A stretch of DNA of 64,000 nucleotides from Clostridia bacterium UC5.1-1D2 (lineage in GTDB: Bacteria > Bacillota > Clostridia > Lachnospirales > Lachnospiraceae): contig BBZN01000006.1 of NCBI GenBank assembly GCA_001304855.1, positions 1 through 64,000 on the forward strand, written 5' to 3'. The notes under the pieces were generated by a model. It saw only the letters and a program-made list of their open reading frames with translations, did not search any database and had not been told where the DNA came from. This document shows, piece after piece, positions 47,642-57,791 of the stretch (position 1 is its first letter; the number at the start of each line of letters is the position of its first letter). Position numbers and translations under genes: made by a program.

Positions 47642-49393
47642 ATGGAAGAACGATCACAATTGTATGACGTGATAATTGTAGGCGGCGGACCGGCAGGTCT
47701 GTCCGCCGCCATTTATATGGCCAGGGCCAGATATAAGGTTCTGGTGATGGAAAAAGAAAAAATCGGAGGCCAGATTACCATAACATCGGAAATTGTCAAT
47801 TATCCGGGAGTGGAGCGGACCAGCGGAAAGGAGCTGACCCATTCCATGAAGGAGCAGGCGGAGGCCTTCGGCGCAGAGTTTGTTATGGCGGAAGTTCTGG
47901 ACATGGAGCTGGATCAGGACAGGAAGGCGCTCCATACCACGGCAGGGGAATACAAAGCCCTGGGGGTGGTTCTGGCAACGGGAGCCAATCCGAGAAAGCT
48001 GGGTTTTAAAGGCGAGAAGGAATTCCAGGGCAGGGGCGTGGCTTACTGCGCTACCTGCGACGGAGAGTTTTTCACCGGTCTGGAGGTCTTTGTCATCGGC
48101 GGCGGCTTTGCGGCCGTAGAGGAAGGCATTTTCCTGACAAAATACGCAAAGAAGGTAACTCTCATTGTGCGGGAGGATGATTTTACCTGCGCCAAGACAG
48201 TGGCCGATCAGGTAAAAAATGAGAAAAAAATGTCTGTGGAGTTTAATACAGAGATACTGGAGGCGGGGGGAGACAGCATGGTTTCCTTTGCCAGATTCAA
48301 AAATAATAAGACGGGCCGTGAATGGACCCATGAGGCAGGCGGCGACGGAGCCTTCGGTATCTTTGTTTTTGCAGGCTATGTGCCCAACACGGGCTGGATG
48401 GGCGGTAAGGTGGCCTGCAATGAGCAGGGCTATATTATAACGGACGGCAACCAGAAAACCGATGTGGACGGAGTATACGCAGCAGGAGATGTGTGTATCA
48501 AGAACCTGCGCCAGGTGGTTACGGCAGTATCTGACGGCGCCGTGGCGGCCACCTCCCTTGAAAAGCACGTGTCCCTCGTTCATGAAAAACTGGGCCTGCC
48601 CGAATTTCAGCGGGAAAATGCCAATATGGAGCGGCTGAGACGGGGGGCCGGGGAACAGGCCGGTTCGGGCCAGGGAGACGGCGGCTATGGCGCGTCCCAT
48701 GCCGGAGCGAACGCCGGGCCGCAGTCTGCCCCGCAGCAGCCGGGCCAGGGCTTCCTCTCAAGTGAGATCAGGCAACAGCTGGAAGGTTTATTCCCCAAAT
48801 TTGCCGGAAAGGTGACTGTGCGCGCCATGCTGGACGACAGCCCCCTGGCAGGCGAGATGAGCGGATTTCTGGGGGAATTAGAAGGTATCACAGACAAACT
48901 CAATTGTGTGAGAGTTCCCCTAAGCCGGGAGGAGAAGGCCGCAAGAGAGGCGGAGGGAGAGCTGATTCCTGCCTTCTGTATTGAGCGGGAGGACGGAAGC
49001 GGCGGCAATATCCTGTTCCACGGCGTGCCGGGAGGACATGAGTTTAATTCCTTTATTATCGCCCTCTACAATATGGCAGGGCCCGGACAGCCTCTGGATG
49101 AGGAACTGAAAAAACGTTTGTCGTCCATAGAGAAGGATATAAATGTAAAGGTGATGGTTTCACTGTCCTGCACCATGTGCCCGGAGGTAGTGATGGCAGC
49201 TCAGAGAGCCGCGTCTCTGTCGGAAAAGGTAAAGAGTGAGATGATAGACCTGATGCATTTTCCTGATTTGAAGAAAAAATATAAAATTATGAGTGTTCCC
49301 TGTATGGTAATTAACGATACCCAGGTGTATTTTGGAAAAAAGAATTTGGAGGAAGTGACACTGCTGCTGGAGAAGGCCGCAGGGGAACAGTAG
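47642..49393 (+). CDS. thioredoxin-reductase/AhpF-like fusion flavoprotein
   Basis: This intact 583-residue protein reduces the neighbouring AhpC. Residues 1-320 are a thioredoxin-reductase module: FAD motif VGGGPAGLSAA, redox CATC, NAD(P)H motif VIGGGFAAVEE, and DGVYAAGDVCIKN. A Gly/Gln-rich linker follows (about 345-370). The last 210 residues look like the tandem thioredoxin-fold domain of AhpF, with SLSCTMCPEVV as redox CxxC. In classical AhpF that domain is N-terminal; here it is at the C-terminus, so the order is permuted. The gene lies 9 bp after ahpC with an AGGAG site. Confidence 0.9.
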   Translation: MEERSQLYDVIIVGGGPAGLSAAIYMARARYKVLVMEKEKIGGQITITSEIVNYPGVERTSGKELTHSMKEQAEAFGAEFVMAEVLDMELDQDRKALHTTAGEYKALGVVLATGANPRKLGFKGEKEFQGRGVAYCATCDGEFFTGLEVFVIGGGFAAVEEGIFLTKYAKKVTLIVREDDFTCAKTVADQVKNEKKMSVEFNTEILEAGGDSMVSFARFKNNKTGREWTHEAGGDGAFGIFVFAGYVPNTGWMGGKVACNEQGYIITDGNQKTDVDGVYAAGDVCIKNLRQVVTAVSDGAVAATSLEKHVSLVHEKLGLPEFQRENANMERLRRGAGEQAGSGQGDGGYGASHAGANAGPQSAPQQPGQGFLSSEIRQQLEGLFPKFAGKVTVRAMLDDSPLAGEMSGFLGELEGITDKLNCVRVPLSREEKAAREAEGELIPAFCIEREDGSGGNILFHGVPGGHEFNSFIIALYNMAGPGQPLDEELKKRLSSIEKDINVKVMVSLSCTMCPEVVMAAQRAASLSEKVKSEMIDLMHFPDLKKKYKIMSVPCMVINDTQVYFGKKNLEEVTLLLEKAAGEQ

Positions 49394-49412
49394 GAAATCC
49401 TCCAGACACAGA

Positions 49413-49464
49413 AAAAGGAACGGAGTACAGGCCTGTGGGAAAGGGTCTGGGCTCCGTTCCTTTT
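49413..49464 (+). terminator. terminator after the ahpC operon
   Basis: AAAAGGAACGGAG and CTCCGTTCCTTTT form a 13-bp stem with a large loop, ending in Ts. Confidence 0.88.
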
Positions 49465-49647
49465 GCGGTTTCTCTTGTAGCGCGCCCGGTTTGGTGATAT
49501 GATGAACCACAGGGCCGGTTATCAGCTGTGTGCCAGCTTTGAAAAAAATATTGGAAATAATTTATAAATTTTTGAAAGGATTTGGCTGTGTCCGTCGTAT
49601 TCATATTGGAACAAGCAAAATAGAACGATAAAACCGGAGGTATTACA

Positions 49648-49935
49648 ATGAAAAAAATAATTGGTCTGGCACTGGCAATTTCCCTGCTGGCAGCGGGCAG
49701 CATCACCACCTATGCAGTGACAGGTGAGGCTTACTGCCACGAATACGGCGTTTGTACAGAAGACGGGGACTGCACTTATTCCCAGTGTCTCAACGGAGAG
49801 GACTGCAGCGATGAGGACTGCCCGGTTCACAGAAGCTCCGGCAGGGGTGAGTACAGGGGACATCATTCCCAGTCCCAAAGCCATCACCGCAGCGGTTCAG
49901 GCCACAGGAGAGGCGGCTGCCGGGGAGCGGTCTGA
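49648..49935 (+). CDS. small secreted Cys/His-rich protein
   Basis: This 95-residue precursor has a clear signal peptide (KKIIGLALAISLLAAGS, probable cleavage after TYA). The mature part has six Cys (CHEYGVCTEDGDCTYSQC...CSDEDC) and a Ser/His/Gly/Arg-rich tail. Metal binding or disulfide formation is plausible. A GGAGG site lies 8 bases before the ATG. I recognise no named family. It stands just before the sigma/anti-sigma pair, whose anti-sigma factor ends in a similar GHKGHGCG tail. The 217-bp gap to the sigma gene shows nothing clear. Confidence 0.7.
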   Translation: MKKIIGLALAISLLAAGSITTYAVTGEAYCHEYGVCTEDGDCTYSQCLNGEDCSDEDCPVHRSSGRGEYRGHHSQSQSHHRSGSGHRRGGCRGAV

Positions 49936-50152
49936 AATGCATTCTTTGCCGTCTCTGCGGTTTGCTCCGGGGCACAGCCGGATGAAATTCAGTTAGCGCA
50001 GCTTCTATTGACGCGCCCCTGAAGGCCGGATTTACCGCAGACCGCGGCATACGGCATTCAGCCGCAGCCCGGAGGTGACGCTGTCCGGCGCCGGATTACA
50101 GGAATCCGCCCAAAGGGGCGGTAGAATGTTGTTGTGAAGGAAGACAGTTACC

Positions 50153-50635
50153 ATGCGAAATGAGCAGGAGGCGGATCGCGCCATCCGGTTGTATTCGGAT
50201 ACGGTCCGCAAGATTTGTATGCTGCATTTAAAAAGTATTTCTGATACGGAGGACATATTTCAAACTGTGTTTTTAAAATATGTCCTCTATTCAGGTACGT
50301 TTGAAAGCGATGAACATGAGAAGGCATGGATTATCCGGGTAACCATAAATGCATGCAAGGACTATCTGAAGAGCTTTTTCCGCAGCCGTACGGTTCCGCT
50401 GGATGAAGCGGTGGAGCTGGCCGGGGAAATGCCGGAGGATCACAGCGAGGTTCTGGAAGCGGTCCTGTCCCTTCCGAAAAAGTATAAGGACGTGGTCTAT
50501 CTGTTCTATTATGAAGATTACCCGGCAGCGGAAATAGGGAGAATTCTTGGAAAGAACGTAAATACGGTTTATACACTTCTTGCCCGCGCTAAGGCAATGC
50601 TGAGGGAGATGCTTGGAGGTGGTGACTTTGAGTGA
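50153..50635 (+). CDS. ECF-type RNA polymerase sigma factor
   Basis: This intact 160-residue sigma-70 family protein has region 2 (IRLYSDTVRKICMLHLKS, DTEDIFQTVFLKYVL) and region 4 (SLPKKYKDVVYLFYYEDYPAAEIGRILG; VNTVYTLLARAKAMLREML). These are the marks of extracytoplasmic-function sigma factors. The anti-sigma gene begins within its last codons, a typical coupled arrangement. No matching promoter pair could be proposed from one locus. Confidence 0.9.
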   Translation: MRNEQEADRAIRLYSDTVRKICMLHLKSISDTEDIFQTVFLKYVLYSGTFESDEHEKAWIIRVTINACKDYLKSFFRSRTVPLDEAVELAGEMPEDHSEVLEAVLSLPKKYKDVVYLFYYEDYPAAEIGRILGKNVNTVYTLLARAKAMLREMLGGGDFE

Positions 50636-51447
50636 GCGGATAAAAACGCTTTTGATGGTATTTATGCGGAGGAGCAGCTGAAAACCCATACCAGAGATTT
50701 CTCCGTCAAAAGTTATATAAAAGAAAAAGAGGAAGAGCCTGCCTTTTGAAATATGCGGCTGCAGTGTGCTGTATGGCTGCGCTTTTGGGCGTCGGGGGAC
50801 ATCATTTTTATTTCACGCCTGTGTCTTATATCAGCATCGATGTGAACCCCTCCCTGGAATTTGGCTTAAACCGTATGGATCGGGTTATATCCGTAACTCC
50901 CTATAATGAGGACGGAACTGCGGCGGTGAAGAACCTGGGACTTAAAAATTTAAGATATGACGACGCCATTGTCACTTTGCTGGGCAGCGAGGAAATGTCG
51001 GGATATCTCACTCCTGACGCCCGGATCAGTATCTCTGTGGTCTCCGGAAACGAGGATAAGAATGCAAAGATTCAGGAGCGGGTGATGGAATGCACAGGGA
51101 ACCGGTACGGGGCTGTGAGCTGCCATGCAGGCAGCGGAGAGGATATTAAGAATGCCCACCATGCAGGGCTTTCCTTTGGAAAATACCAGGCGTTTCGGAA
51201 ACTTCAGTCTCTGGATCCCCTGGTTACGGCTGAGGATGTGCGGGGACTGTCCATGAGCCAGATTCAGGACTTGATCGGGGAATATACAGGAGAACCCCGG
51301 GACGGGGACTCCAGCAACCCGGAGGCCTCCCGGGACGGGGACGCCTGCAACCCGGAAACCTCCCGGGACGGGGACGCCTGCAACCCGGGAGAAAGCGGTG
51401 GATGCGGGCATAAAGGCCATGGATGCGGGCGGACCGGCCATTATTGA
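50628..51447 (+). CDS. RsgI-like membrane anti-sigma factor (two probable frameshifts)
   Basis: This protein of about 273 residues has a short cytoplasmic sigma-binding part, one membrane helix (KYAAAVCCMAALLGVGG) and an external domain beginning YISIDVNPSLEFGLNRMDRV, the hallmark of RsgI-type anti-sigma factors. Then come three 11-residue Cys/Asp/Asn repeats and a His/Gly/Cys tail. Breaks near 50648 (an A run) and 50746 are each cured by one base. The TTG at 50628 is the best spaced start (GTG 50622 is an alternative). It overlaps the sigma gene and should hold that factor inactive until an outside signal arrives. Confidence 0.82.
51298..51396 (+). repeat. three tandem 33-bp repeats inside the anti-sigma gene
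   Basis: Units 51298-51330, 51331-51363 and 51364-51396 encode RDGDxxNPExS-type 11-residue repeats. Units 2 and 3 are almost identical in DNA, suggesting recent slippage. They lengthen the external tail. Confidence 0.9.
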
Positions 51448-51606
51448 GACGGAGAGTCCGGGGATATGTACCGCTCCCGGATTTTGCGAAATTCCCTCCT
51501 TCTGCCGAACGCGGGAGTGTTTAACTGCGGCAAAAAATGGCAGGCCCCACCATATAAATGGCCGGGCCCCTGCTGCCGTATGATAAAGTATGCCTGCAGG
51601 CGGAAT

Positions 51607-51846
51607 TCAGCAGTCCCCAATATAATAAAAGATAATGTCCAGATAATCCCTGGGATTAGGAATGTCCAGGGTCAGTCCCAGGCAGTTTTTGTTGTTCTTG
51701 TAGTCCCGTAATATCTGACTCTGAATGCCGTATTGCTTGTTGATGTTTTTTCTTTTTCCGTCAGGGTACAGCATAGTTACAGAGCCGCTGCACCCGTTTA
51801 CGGTCTGTAAAAAGTTCTTCATATTCAGAATATTCAGTTTTATCAT
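51607..51846 (-). CDS. conserved small protein of unknown function
   Basis: This is a protein of about 79 residues. The ATG at 51846 lies 8 bases after a GGAGG site and is preferred to the TTG at 51852. It reads MIKLNILNMKNFLQTVNGC, then MLYPDGKRKNINKQYGIQ and IPNPRDYLDIIFYYIGDC. It looks like a small clostridial family I have seen labelled (probably wrongly) poly(A) polymerase. No catalytic motif is visible. It stands alone, converging on the anti-sigma gene, and the third intergenic repeat begins just beyond its start. Confidence 0.7.
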   Translation of the reverse strand: MIKLNILNMKNFLQTVNGCSGSVTMLYPDGKRKNINKQYGIQSQILRDYKNNKNCLGLTLDIPNPRDYLDIIFYYIGDC

Positions 51847-51872
51847 TGCCAAACCTCCATTTCGTTACGATG

Positions 51873-52032
51873 TACGCCGGGAATCTCTCCTGCACCTGCC
51901 TTTGGAGCTGATGTTTTGCCGGACGCACACAAATTGAATCAACGTACGTGCCGTGTACGCCTCATAAATTTGTGTCCAGCTGACAAAAAATCATCTCGCA
52001 AAATCAGGCACAAAGCGATTCCGATCGTACAT
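51873..52032 (+). repeat. dispersed structured intergenic repeat, copy 3 (long form)
   Basis: This copy aligns with 1252-1410 over about 160 bp, including the upstream block (GGGAATCTC-CTGCACCTGCC) missing from copy 1. The stem arms are CACAAATT and AATTTGTG with GTACG-type inner pairing, and the GACAAAAAATCATCTCGC tail is identical. It lies 50 kb from the other two copies and between divergent or unrelated genes, so it is mobile or functionally selected rather than a local duplication. Confidence 0.8.
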
Positions 52033-52133
52033 TACGCAGTATTTTCGCGGTTACAGTCAATGAAGGCGCTATCCGGATGGACCTGTCATCTTTGTTAAGA
52101 CTATTATAGGGCGGTTTGTATTAGGAAGATATA

Positions 52134-53055
52134 TTATTTCTGCCCTTTTCTATCACGATTCTGCCATTTGCGGCGGTATTCCACAGGGGTACAGCCTGTA
52201 TGTTCCCGAAATATTTTCCCAAAGTAGCTGCTGCTTCCCAGACCGCAGGCATGGCAGATGGAGGTGACGGCCTGGTCGGTTTCCGCCAGCAGCCTGCAGG
52301 CCATCTGGATCCGGTAATTCTGGATATACTCCACAGGCGTCATGTGGAGGGAATCCTGAAATGCCCGGAAACATTCTCTTTCACTGGAATAGGCAGCTTC
52401 AGACAGATGGGATATCCGGATTTTTCTCCGTAGTGTTCATGAATGTAGATCAGCATGGATTTTATTTTGTCGCCAGCCTTTCCGGCCCTCCCCTTTTCCT
52501 CCGGAAGGGGGTGGGATAGTGCAAGGAGCCTGAGCCAGATATCCGACAGGGCGGCCCGGAGTTTAATCTCATAGCCGAACTCTTCCTCCCGGAGACAAAA
52601 GGATCTGCGGACTGCGTCCAGGATCAGGGCCTGTTCCGGGTCGTCGGGATACAGGGGAATGATTTCAATTTGCGGCGATGAGATGAGAGGCGTAATATAT
52701 TTTTCTTCGATTCTGCTTCCATGCTCTCCTGCAATAAAGGATGGGTCAAAGATGTGGTGGATCTGGCTGTTTTCCTCATGGCCTTTCAGCGGCTTTGTCA
52801 TGTGGAGTACATTAGAGTTGACCATGCCGCCGGACCTTCGGGAAATACAGTCCTTCCGCCGGGGGTAAAATATTCGATGCCGCCGCTTTCCATATAGAAC
52901 AATTCCACTGTCTTATGCCAGTGCCACGGTACAAACCGCTCTCTGTATTTGTCCAGCTGGGCCCTGGTTGCAATGTATGGAAAGTCAGATGAGAAATCAG
53001 GCAGCAGTTCCTCCTTGGTTCCTGTATGAAATTCGATGGTAGAAATATTTTTCAA
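52134..53055 (-). CDS. AraC-family transcriptional regulator (two probable frameshifts)
   Basis: This regulator of about 307 residues has an N-terminal cupin-like sensing domain (RFVPWHWHKTVELFYMESG) and a C-terminal double HTH. The HTH part reads KIRISHLSEAAYSSERECF, then YIQNYRIQMACRLLAETD and ICHACGLGSSSYFGKIFRE. Breaks near 52810 and 52432 are each repaired by one base (the second in an A run). I take the TTG at 53055 as start because of the AAGGAG site 7 bases before it. It probably responds to a sugar. The next gene on the other strand is a histidine kinase. Confidence 0.82.
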
Positions 53056-53245
53056 CGGTTTTTCTCCTTTATGTTTGGCGTATAAGGCTGGCACTTTCTA
53101 TTATAGATAAAGTATAGGGTCCGGGCAATGGGCAGTTCTCTTTTTATGTGAAATATTGCTGGTAAAGTAGCTTATGTGATGATAGAATGTAGATAACTGA
53201 TGGCTGCATTGACGGAGAACTTTGAGACGGAAAGGAACAGGGCCT

Positions 53246-56003
53246 ATGCTGGAGAGCTTTAATGATAAAGAGAAAATACAGGAAATATTGTTTGAGGCCC
53301 AGACCGGCCTGTGGGTTATAGAACTGCCTGACGGGGCAGCCCCGCGGCTGTACGGCGACGGCGCAATGATAAAGCTTTTGGGGCTTAAAGAGGAGCTTTC
53401 CCCTGAGGATTGCTACGAGTTTTGGTACAGCCGTATAGACCCGGAGTACCACTCCATGGTTCAAAAGGGCGTTGAAAAGATAATTATGGACAAACGGGCG
53501 GAGGTGCAGTACCCCTGGATGCATCCGGAGTGGGGAAAAATTTACATACGGTGCGGAGGCATAAGGGACGGAAACTACAGGAACGGAATCTGCCTCAGAG
53601 GCTATCATCAGAATATTTCCAACACCATTATGCTGAAGCAGGATTATGACTCTGTAATCAGGACGCTCAGTGAAAGCTATAGGAGCATATTTCTGTGGAA
53701 TTTGGAAACAGGCGAATACAAGGTGATTAAAGTGCCGGAATCTTTGAAACCCTTCCTGCAGGAGGATACGTTTGAGGGATTTCTGAGGCAATATACGGAG
53801 CGCAATGTTGCGCCAGAGTACCGCCAGTCTTTCTTTGCCATGTCACGGACAGAAGAGATCCGGGATCGGTTTCTCAAAGGGGAACATCAGATAGAGTGTC
53901 TCTACCGCAATAAAAACGGCGGGTGGAGGCGTATCCGCCTGGTGCCCACGGATCACTATTGTCAAGGCCATCTGTGGATTATCGCAGCCATGGACAATCA
54001 GGATTCTGAGGCGGAGCGCAAATTGGACGATGCTTCCTCACAGCTGGCGGTGGCTCAGATATACCGGCTGGTTGTCAGCGCAGACCTGGAGCGGCAGGAA
54101 TACAACTGCATCCATTATACAGGCGATTTGCTGAAACTTTCACGCCATGGACGGCTTGAGGAGTACAGCAGCCAGATGCTGTCTATGATGCCAAGTGAGG
54201 ACAGAAGGCTTTTTCAGGCAATCTACAACCCGGACAGTTACATACAGAACGAATATCTGGACGGTACGCTGCGCCTCAGGGACCAGGGAGGTACGCTCCA
54301 TTACTATGTTTATTACGCGGCCTGCGTGCGGGAGGATCTGGGTCAGAGAATTCTTCTCACAGTAAGGAATATAGACGACAAGTATGAGAACCGGATGCGT
54401 GAGAGCATTCTTTCCAACCTCTGCCAATGTTATTACTCCATCTATCTTTTTGACCTGGAGAACAATACCGAGGAGGCCATCTGGCAGGAAGATTTTATAC
54501 AGCAGCGCAAGGAGTTTCCGAAGGGAAGTCTCAGCCATTACTACACAAAGTTTGTCAACAGCTATGTCTGTGAGGAGGACAGGGAGAAAATGCTCAGGGC
54601 CGGGGATCCGGAATTTCTGCGCAGCGCTCTGTCGGAGGAGCGTCCGGTTTACGACGTTGATTTTCGCAGGATCTACCCGGAGGGGCTTCAGTGGGTCCGC
54701 TCCCGTTTCAGCATTGCAGAGCTGCGGGACGGCGAAGTGGTAAAAGTTATTTTTGCCAATATGAATATTAACAGCCAGAAGCTGAAGGAGCTGGAGGAGG
54801 AAGCCCACAACCGCCAGGCTCTTCAGGCTGCCTATGAGGCGGCCAAGGCGGCCAACGAGACGAAGAGTAATTTCCTGGCCCAGATGTCCCACGATATCAG
54901 GACTCCTATGAATGCCATTTTGGGTATGTCCGCAATTGCGGCTTCCCATGTGGAGGATCCGGTGAAGGTGAAGGATTGTCTGGATAAGATACATATTTCA
55001 AGCAGCCATCTGCTGTCCCTTATTAACTCAATTCTGGATATGTCCAAAATTGAGAAGGGAAAGCTGGAACTCCATGACGAGCCTTTTCATCTTGGAGAAT
55101 TGATGGAACAAATCAGCTCCATCATCCGTTCCGGCGCATCGGAGAAGAATCTGAATATTGAGTTTAAAACAGTGGGCATAGTCCATGAAGTGCTTCGGGG
55201 AGACGTAAAAAGGATTCGCCAGGTTCTTTTAAATCTTATCGGAAATGCAGTAAAATACACTCCTGAGCCTGGATGCATCCGTGTGACCACTCAGGAGGTG
55301 TCCAAGCGCGCAGATGATGTGGGGTGTTTTATCTTTATTGTGGAGGACAACGGAATCGGCATGTCCGGAGAGTTTATGAAATATATGTTTGCTCCTTTTA
55401 CCAGGGATGAAGGGGTGAGCCACATCCAGGGGACAGGACTGGGCATGTCGATTGCCCAGGGGATCGTGGAAGCCATGAAGGGAGATATCCGGGTGGAGAG
55501 CAAGCTGGGGGAGGGAAGCCGCTTTACAGTGACCCTCTATCTTAGAATTGCAGATCCCTCAGAGGCGGTAAAGCCGGAACTCTGCCATATGACGGGGATG
55601 ATACCTTTAATCAGATTCCCATAGAAGGCAAACGTATTCTGCTGGCAGAGGACAATGAACTGAATATGGAGATAGCAAAGACCATGCTTCAGGAGGCGGG
55701 GCTTAAGGTGGATGAGGCAGAGAACGGGAAAATTGCCCTGGAGAAGTTTGCCGGCTCGGAGCCGGGAACATATGACGCCGTCTTTATGGACATTCAGATG
55801 CCTGTTATGGACGGATACGAGGCGGCCAGATCCATCCGCAGCTGCGCTCACCCGCAGTCCGGGACTGTACCCATTATCGCCCTTACAGCCAATGCCTTCG
55901 CAGAAGACATTGCGAAAGCGCTGGCCGCAGGCATGAATGACCATGTGCAAAAGCCCATTGATTATGGCGCCTTCTGTCTGTGTTCAGGCAGAATCTGGAG
56001 TGA
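53246..56003 (+). CDS. multi-PAS hybrid sensor histidine kinase (probable frameshifts)
   Basis: This protein of about 919 residues has several PAS-like sensing regions in the first 530 residues. A dimerisation/phosphoacceptor helix follows with QMSHDIRTPMNAILGM (His near residue 560), then an ATPase domain with LLNLIGNAVKYTP, EDNGIGM and GTGLGMSIAQG. A C-terminal receiver domain has LAEDNELN, the phosphorylated Asp in FMDIQMPVMDG, LTANAF and the Lys in VQKPID. One base is missing near 55615 between kinase and receiver and another near 55980; with both restored the gene ends at 56003. No membrane segment is seen, so it probably senses a cytoplasmic signal. Confidence 0.85.
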
Positions 56004-56039
56004 TTGTATTCAGGCGCAGAGAAAGGGGAAATAACATTT

Positions 56040-56804
56040 ATGAAGGTCTACAGCATTTATTTCAGTCCTACAGGGGGAACAAAGAAGGTGGCCGATCTGG
56101 TTGCAGGGGCCTGGGGAGGCCAAAAGGAGGAGATAGATATATCCAGGAGAGAGGCGGACTATTCCGTCTATAAGTTTGAACCCTCGGATCTCTGCCTGGT
56201 GGCGGTTCCCTCCTTTGGAGGAAGGGTTCCGGGCATCGCCCTTGAGCGTTTGAGCGCCATGTCCGGCGGCGGGGCAAAGACAGTCATGGCTGCCGTGTTC
56301 GGCAACAGGGCCATTGATGACACGCTGCTGGAGCTGGAGGATACCCTGATCGGGGCGGGATTCCATCCTGTGGCTGCAATGGAGGCCAATGCGGAGCACT
56401 CCATTATGCACCAGTTCGGCGCCGGCCGTCCCGACGGAGAGGACGGGGAAGAATTGAGGGAGTTTGCGGCAAAGATTCAGGAGAAGCTGTGGGGAACTGC
56501 TGAGGAGGAACCGGTTCAGGTGCCTGGAAAACGTCCCTTCAAAGAGTACAAAGGCGTTCCCTTTAAGCCGGAGGCGGGAAAAAATTGCACTTCCTGCGGC
56601 CTGTGCGCAAAGGAATGTCCCGTTGGGGCCATACCCCAGGAGAATCCCAAAACCATGGACAAAGAAATCTGCATTTCCTGCATGCGCTGCATTGCAGTCT
56701 GTCCCCAGAAGGCGAGAGGGAATAATAAGGCGGTTCTTTTTGCGGCTTCCCAAAGGCTGAAAAAGGAACTGGGAGGCAGGAAGGTAAACAGGTTGTATCT
56801 GTAG
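56040..56804 (+). CDS. EFR1-family flavodoxin-ferredoxin fusion
   Basis: This intact protein of about 254 residues has an N-terminal flavodoxin-like domain (IYFSPTGGTKKVADLVAGA; VAVPSFGGRVPGIA) and a C-terminal ferredoxin domain. The latter holds two 4Fe-4S motifs, CTSCGLCAKECP and CISCMRCIAVCP. These EFR1 proteins are common in anaerobic clostridia and are thought to act as electron-transfer proteins of unknown partner. The ATG at 56040 follows an AAAGGGG site; the in-frame ATG upstream lies inside the kinase gene. Confidence 0.92.
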   Translation: MKVYSIYFSPTGGTKKVADLVAGAWGGQKEEIDISRREADYSVYKFEPSDLCLVAVPSFGGRVPGIALERLSAMSGGGAKTVMAAVFGNRAIDDTLLELEDTLIGAGFHPVAAMEANAEHSIMHQFGAGRPDGEDGEELREFAAKIQEKLWGTAEEEPVQVPGKRPFKEYKGVPFKPEAGKNCTSCGLCAKECPVGAIPQENPKTMDKEICISCMRCIAVCPQKARGNNKAVLFAASQRLKKELGGRKVNRLYL

Positions 56805-56822
56805 TACGGATTGCAGGTCACA

Positions 56823-56882
56823 AGGGCCGGGTGCCAAGCCATTTATATATGCGCTTGTACCGGCCCTCTTTTTTGGTACAAT
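56823..56882 (+). promoter_or_regulatory. terminator and overlapping promoter between EFR1 and patatin genes
   Basis: AGGGCCGG (56823-56830) pairs with CCGGCCCT near 56860-56868, followed by TTTTTT, which ends the EFR1 transcript. Overlapping it, TTGTAC (56855-56860) and TACAAT (56877-56882) with a 16-bp spacer form a promoter for the patatin gene. Confidence 0.7.
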
Positions 56883-56931
56883 TAGGAAATCATGGAAACA
56901 GATAACTTATGGAATATCAGAGGTATGAGAA

Positions 56932-57791
56932 ATGGATAAAATAAAAACCGGAATTGTTGTGGAGGGCGGCGGCATGCGCGGAATTTACGCGGCGGGAGTG
57001 CTGGACGTGTTCCTGGAAGAGAATATACATGTGGACGGAGTGATCGGAGTATCGGCAGGCGCCATTCACGGCTGCAGCTTTGTGGCGGAACAGAAGGGAC
57101 GCTCCCTCAGGTACAATCTGAAGTACTGCCGTGATCCCAGGTACATGAGCCTTCGGTCCTGGATTAAAAACGGAGATATATTTGACACCGGCTTCTGCTA
57201 CAGGGAGCTGCCGGAGCGCCTGGATCCATTTGACAATGATGCATTTGAGGCGTCCCCCACAGAATTCTATGTAACCTGTACGGATGTGGACACCGGAAAG
57301 CCGGTCTATCATCAGTGTCCTTCCCTGAGAGGGGATAAAATTGACTGGGTCAGGGCCTCGGCGTCCATGCCTCTTGCATCCAGAATAGTGGAGATAGACG
57401 GACAGAAGCTGATGGACGGCGGCGTGGGGGACTCTATCCCTGTTGGAGCCTTCCGGAAAATGGGTTTTCAGAAAAATGTGGTGATACTCACCCGTCCTGA
57501 AGGCTACCGAAAGAAACCCAACAGCCTGATGCCGCTTATGAGGAAAGTATTCCGGGAACACCCTGAGTTTCTGGAAACTGCAAGGTGGCGGCATCTTGCA
57601 TATAACCGGGAGCTGGATGAGATCAGGAGGCAGCAGGAGGCAGGGAGATACTGGTAATCAGGCCCAGCCGCACCATTAAAATACAGAGGACAGAACGCAG
57701 TCCCCAAAAGATCCGCAGAATGTACGAGCTGGGACGCCAGGACGGCCAGCGGATGGCAAATGAGGTCAGGGAGTTTCTGGGATTGGCCTAG
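56932..57791 (+). CDS. patatin-like phospholipase (probable frameshift)
   Basis: This patatin-family lipid acyl hydrolase has about 286 residues. The oxyanion motif GGGMRGIYAAG, nucleophile elbow GVSAGAIHG (G-x-S-x-G) and catalytic MDGGVGDSIPV (D-G-G) are all present, so it should be active. A stop at 57657 follows QEAGRYW. One base near 57650 continues the frame as VIRPSRTIKIQRTER and ends at 57791 in VREFLGLA, which matches the usual C-terminus of this subfamily. The extended end overlaps the convergent aldolase gene by 26 bases. Confidence 0.86.

Noticed and set aside
51298-51396. Possible CRISPR-like tandem repeat
   Set aside because: The repeats are contiguous without spacers, in frame, and encode an 11-residue protein repeat. 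No cas genes are near.
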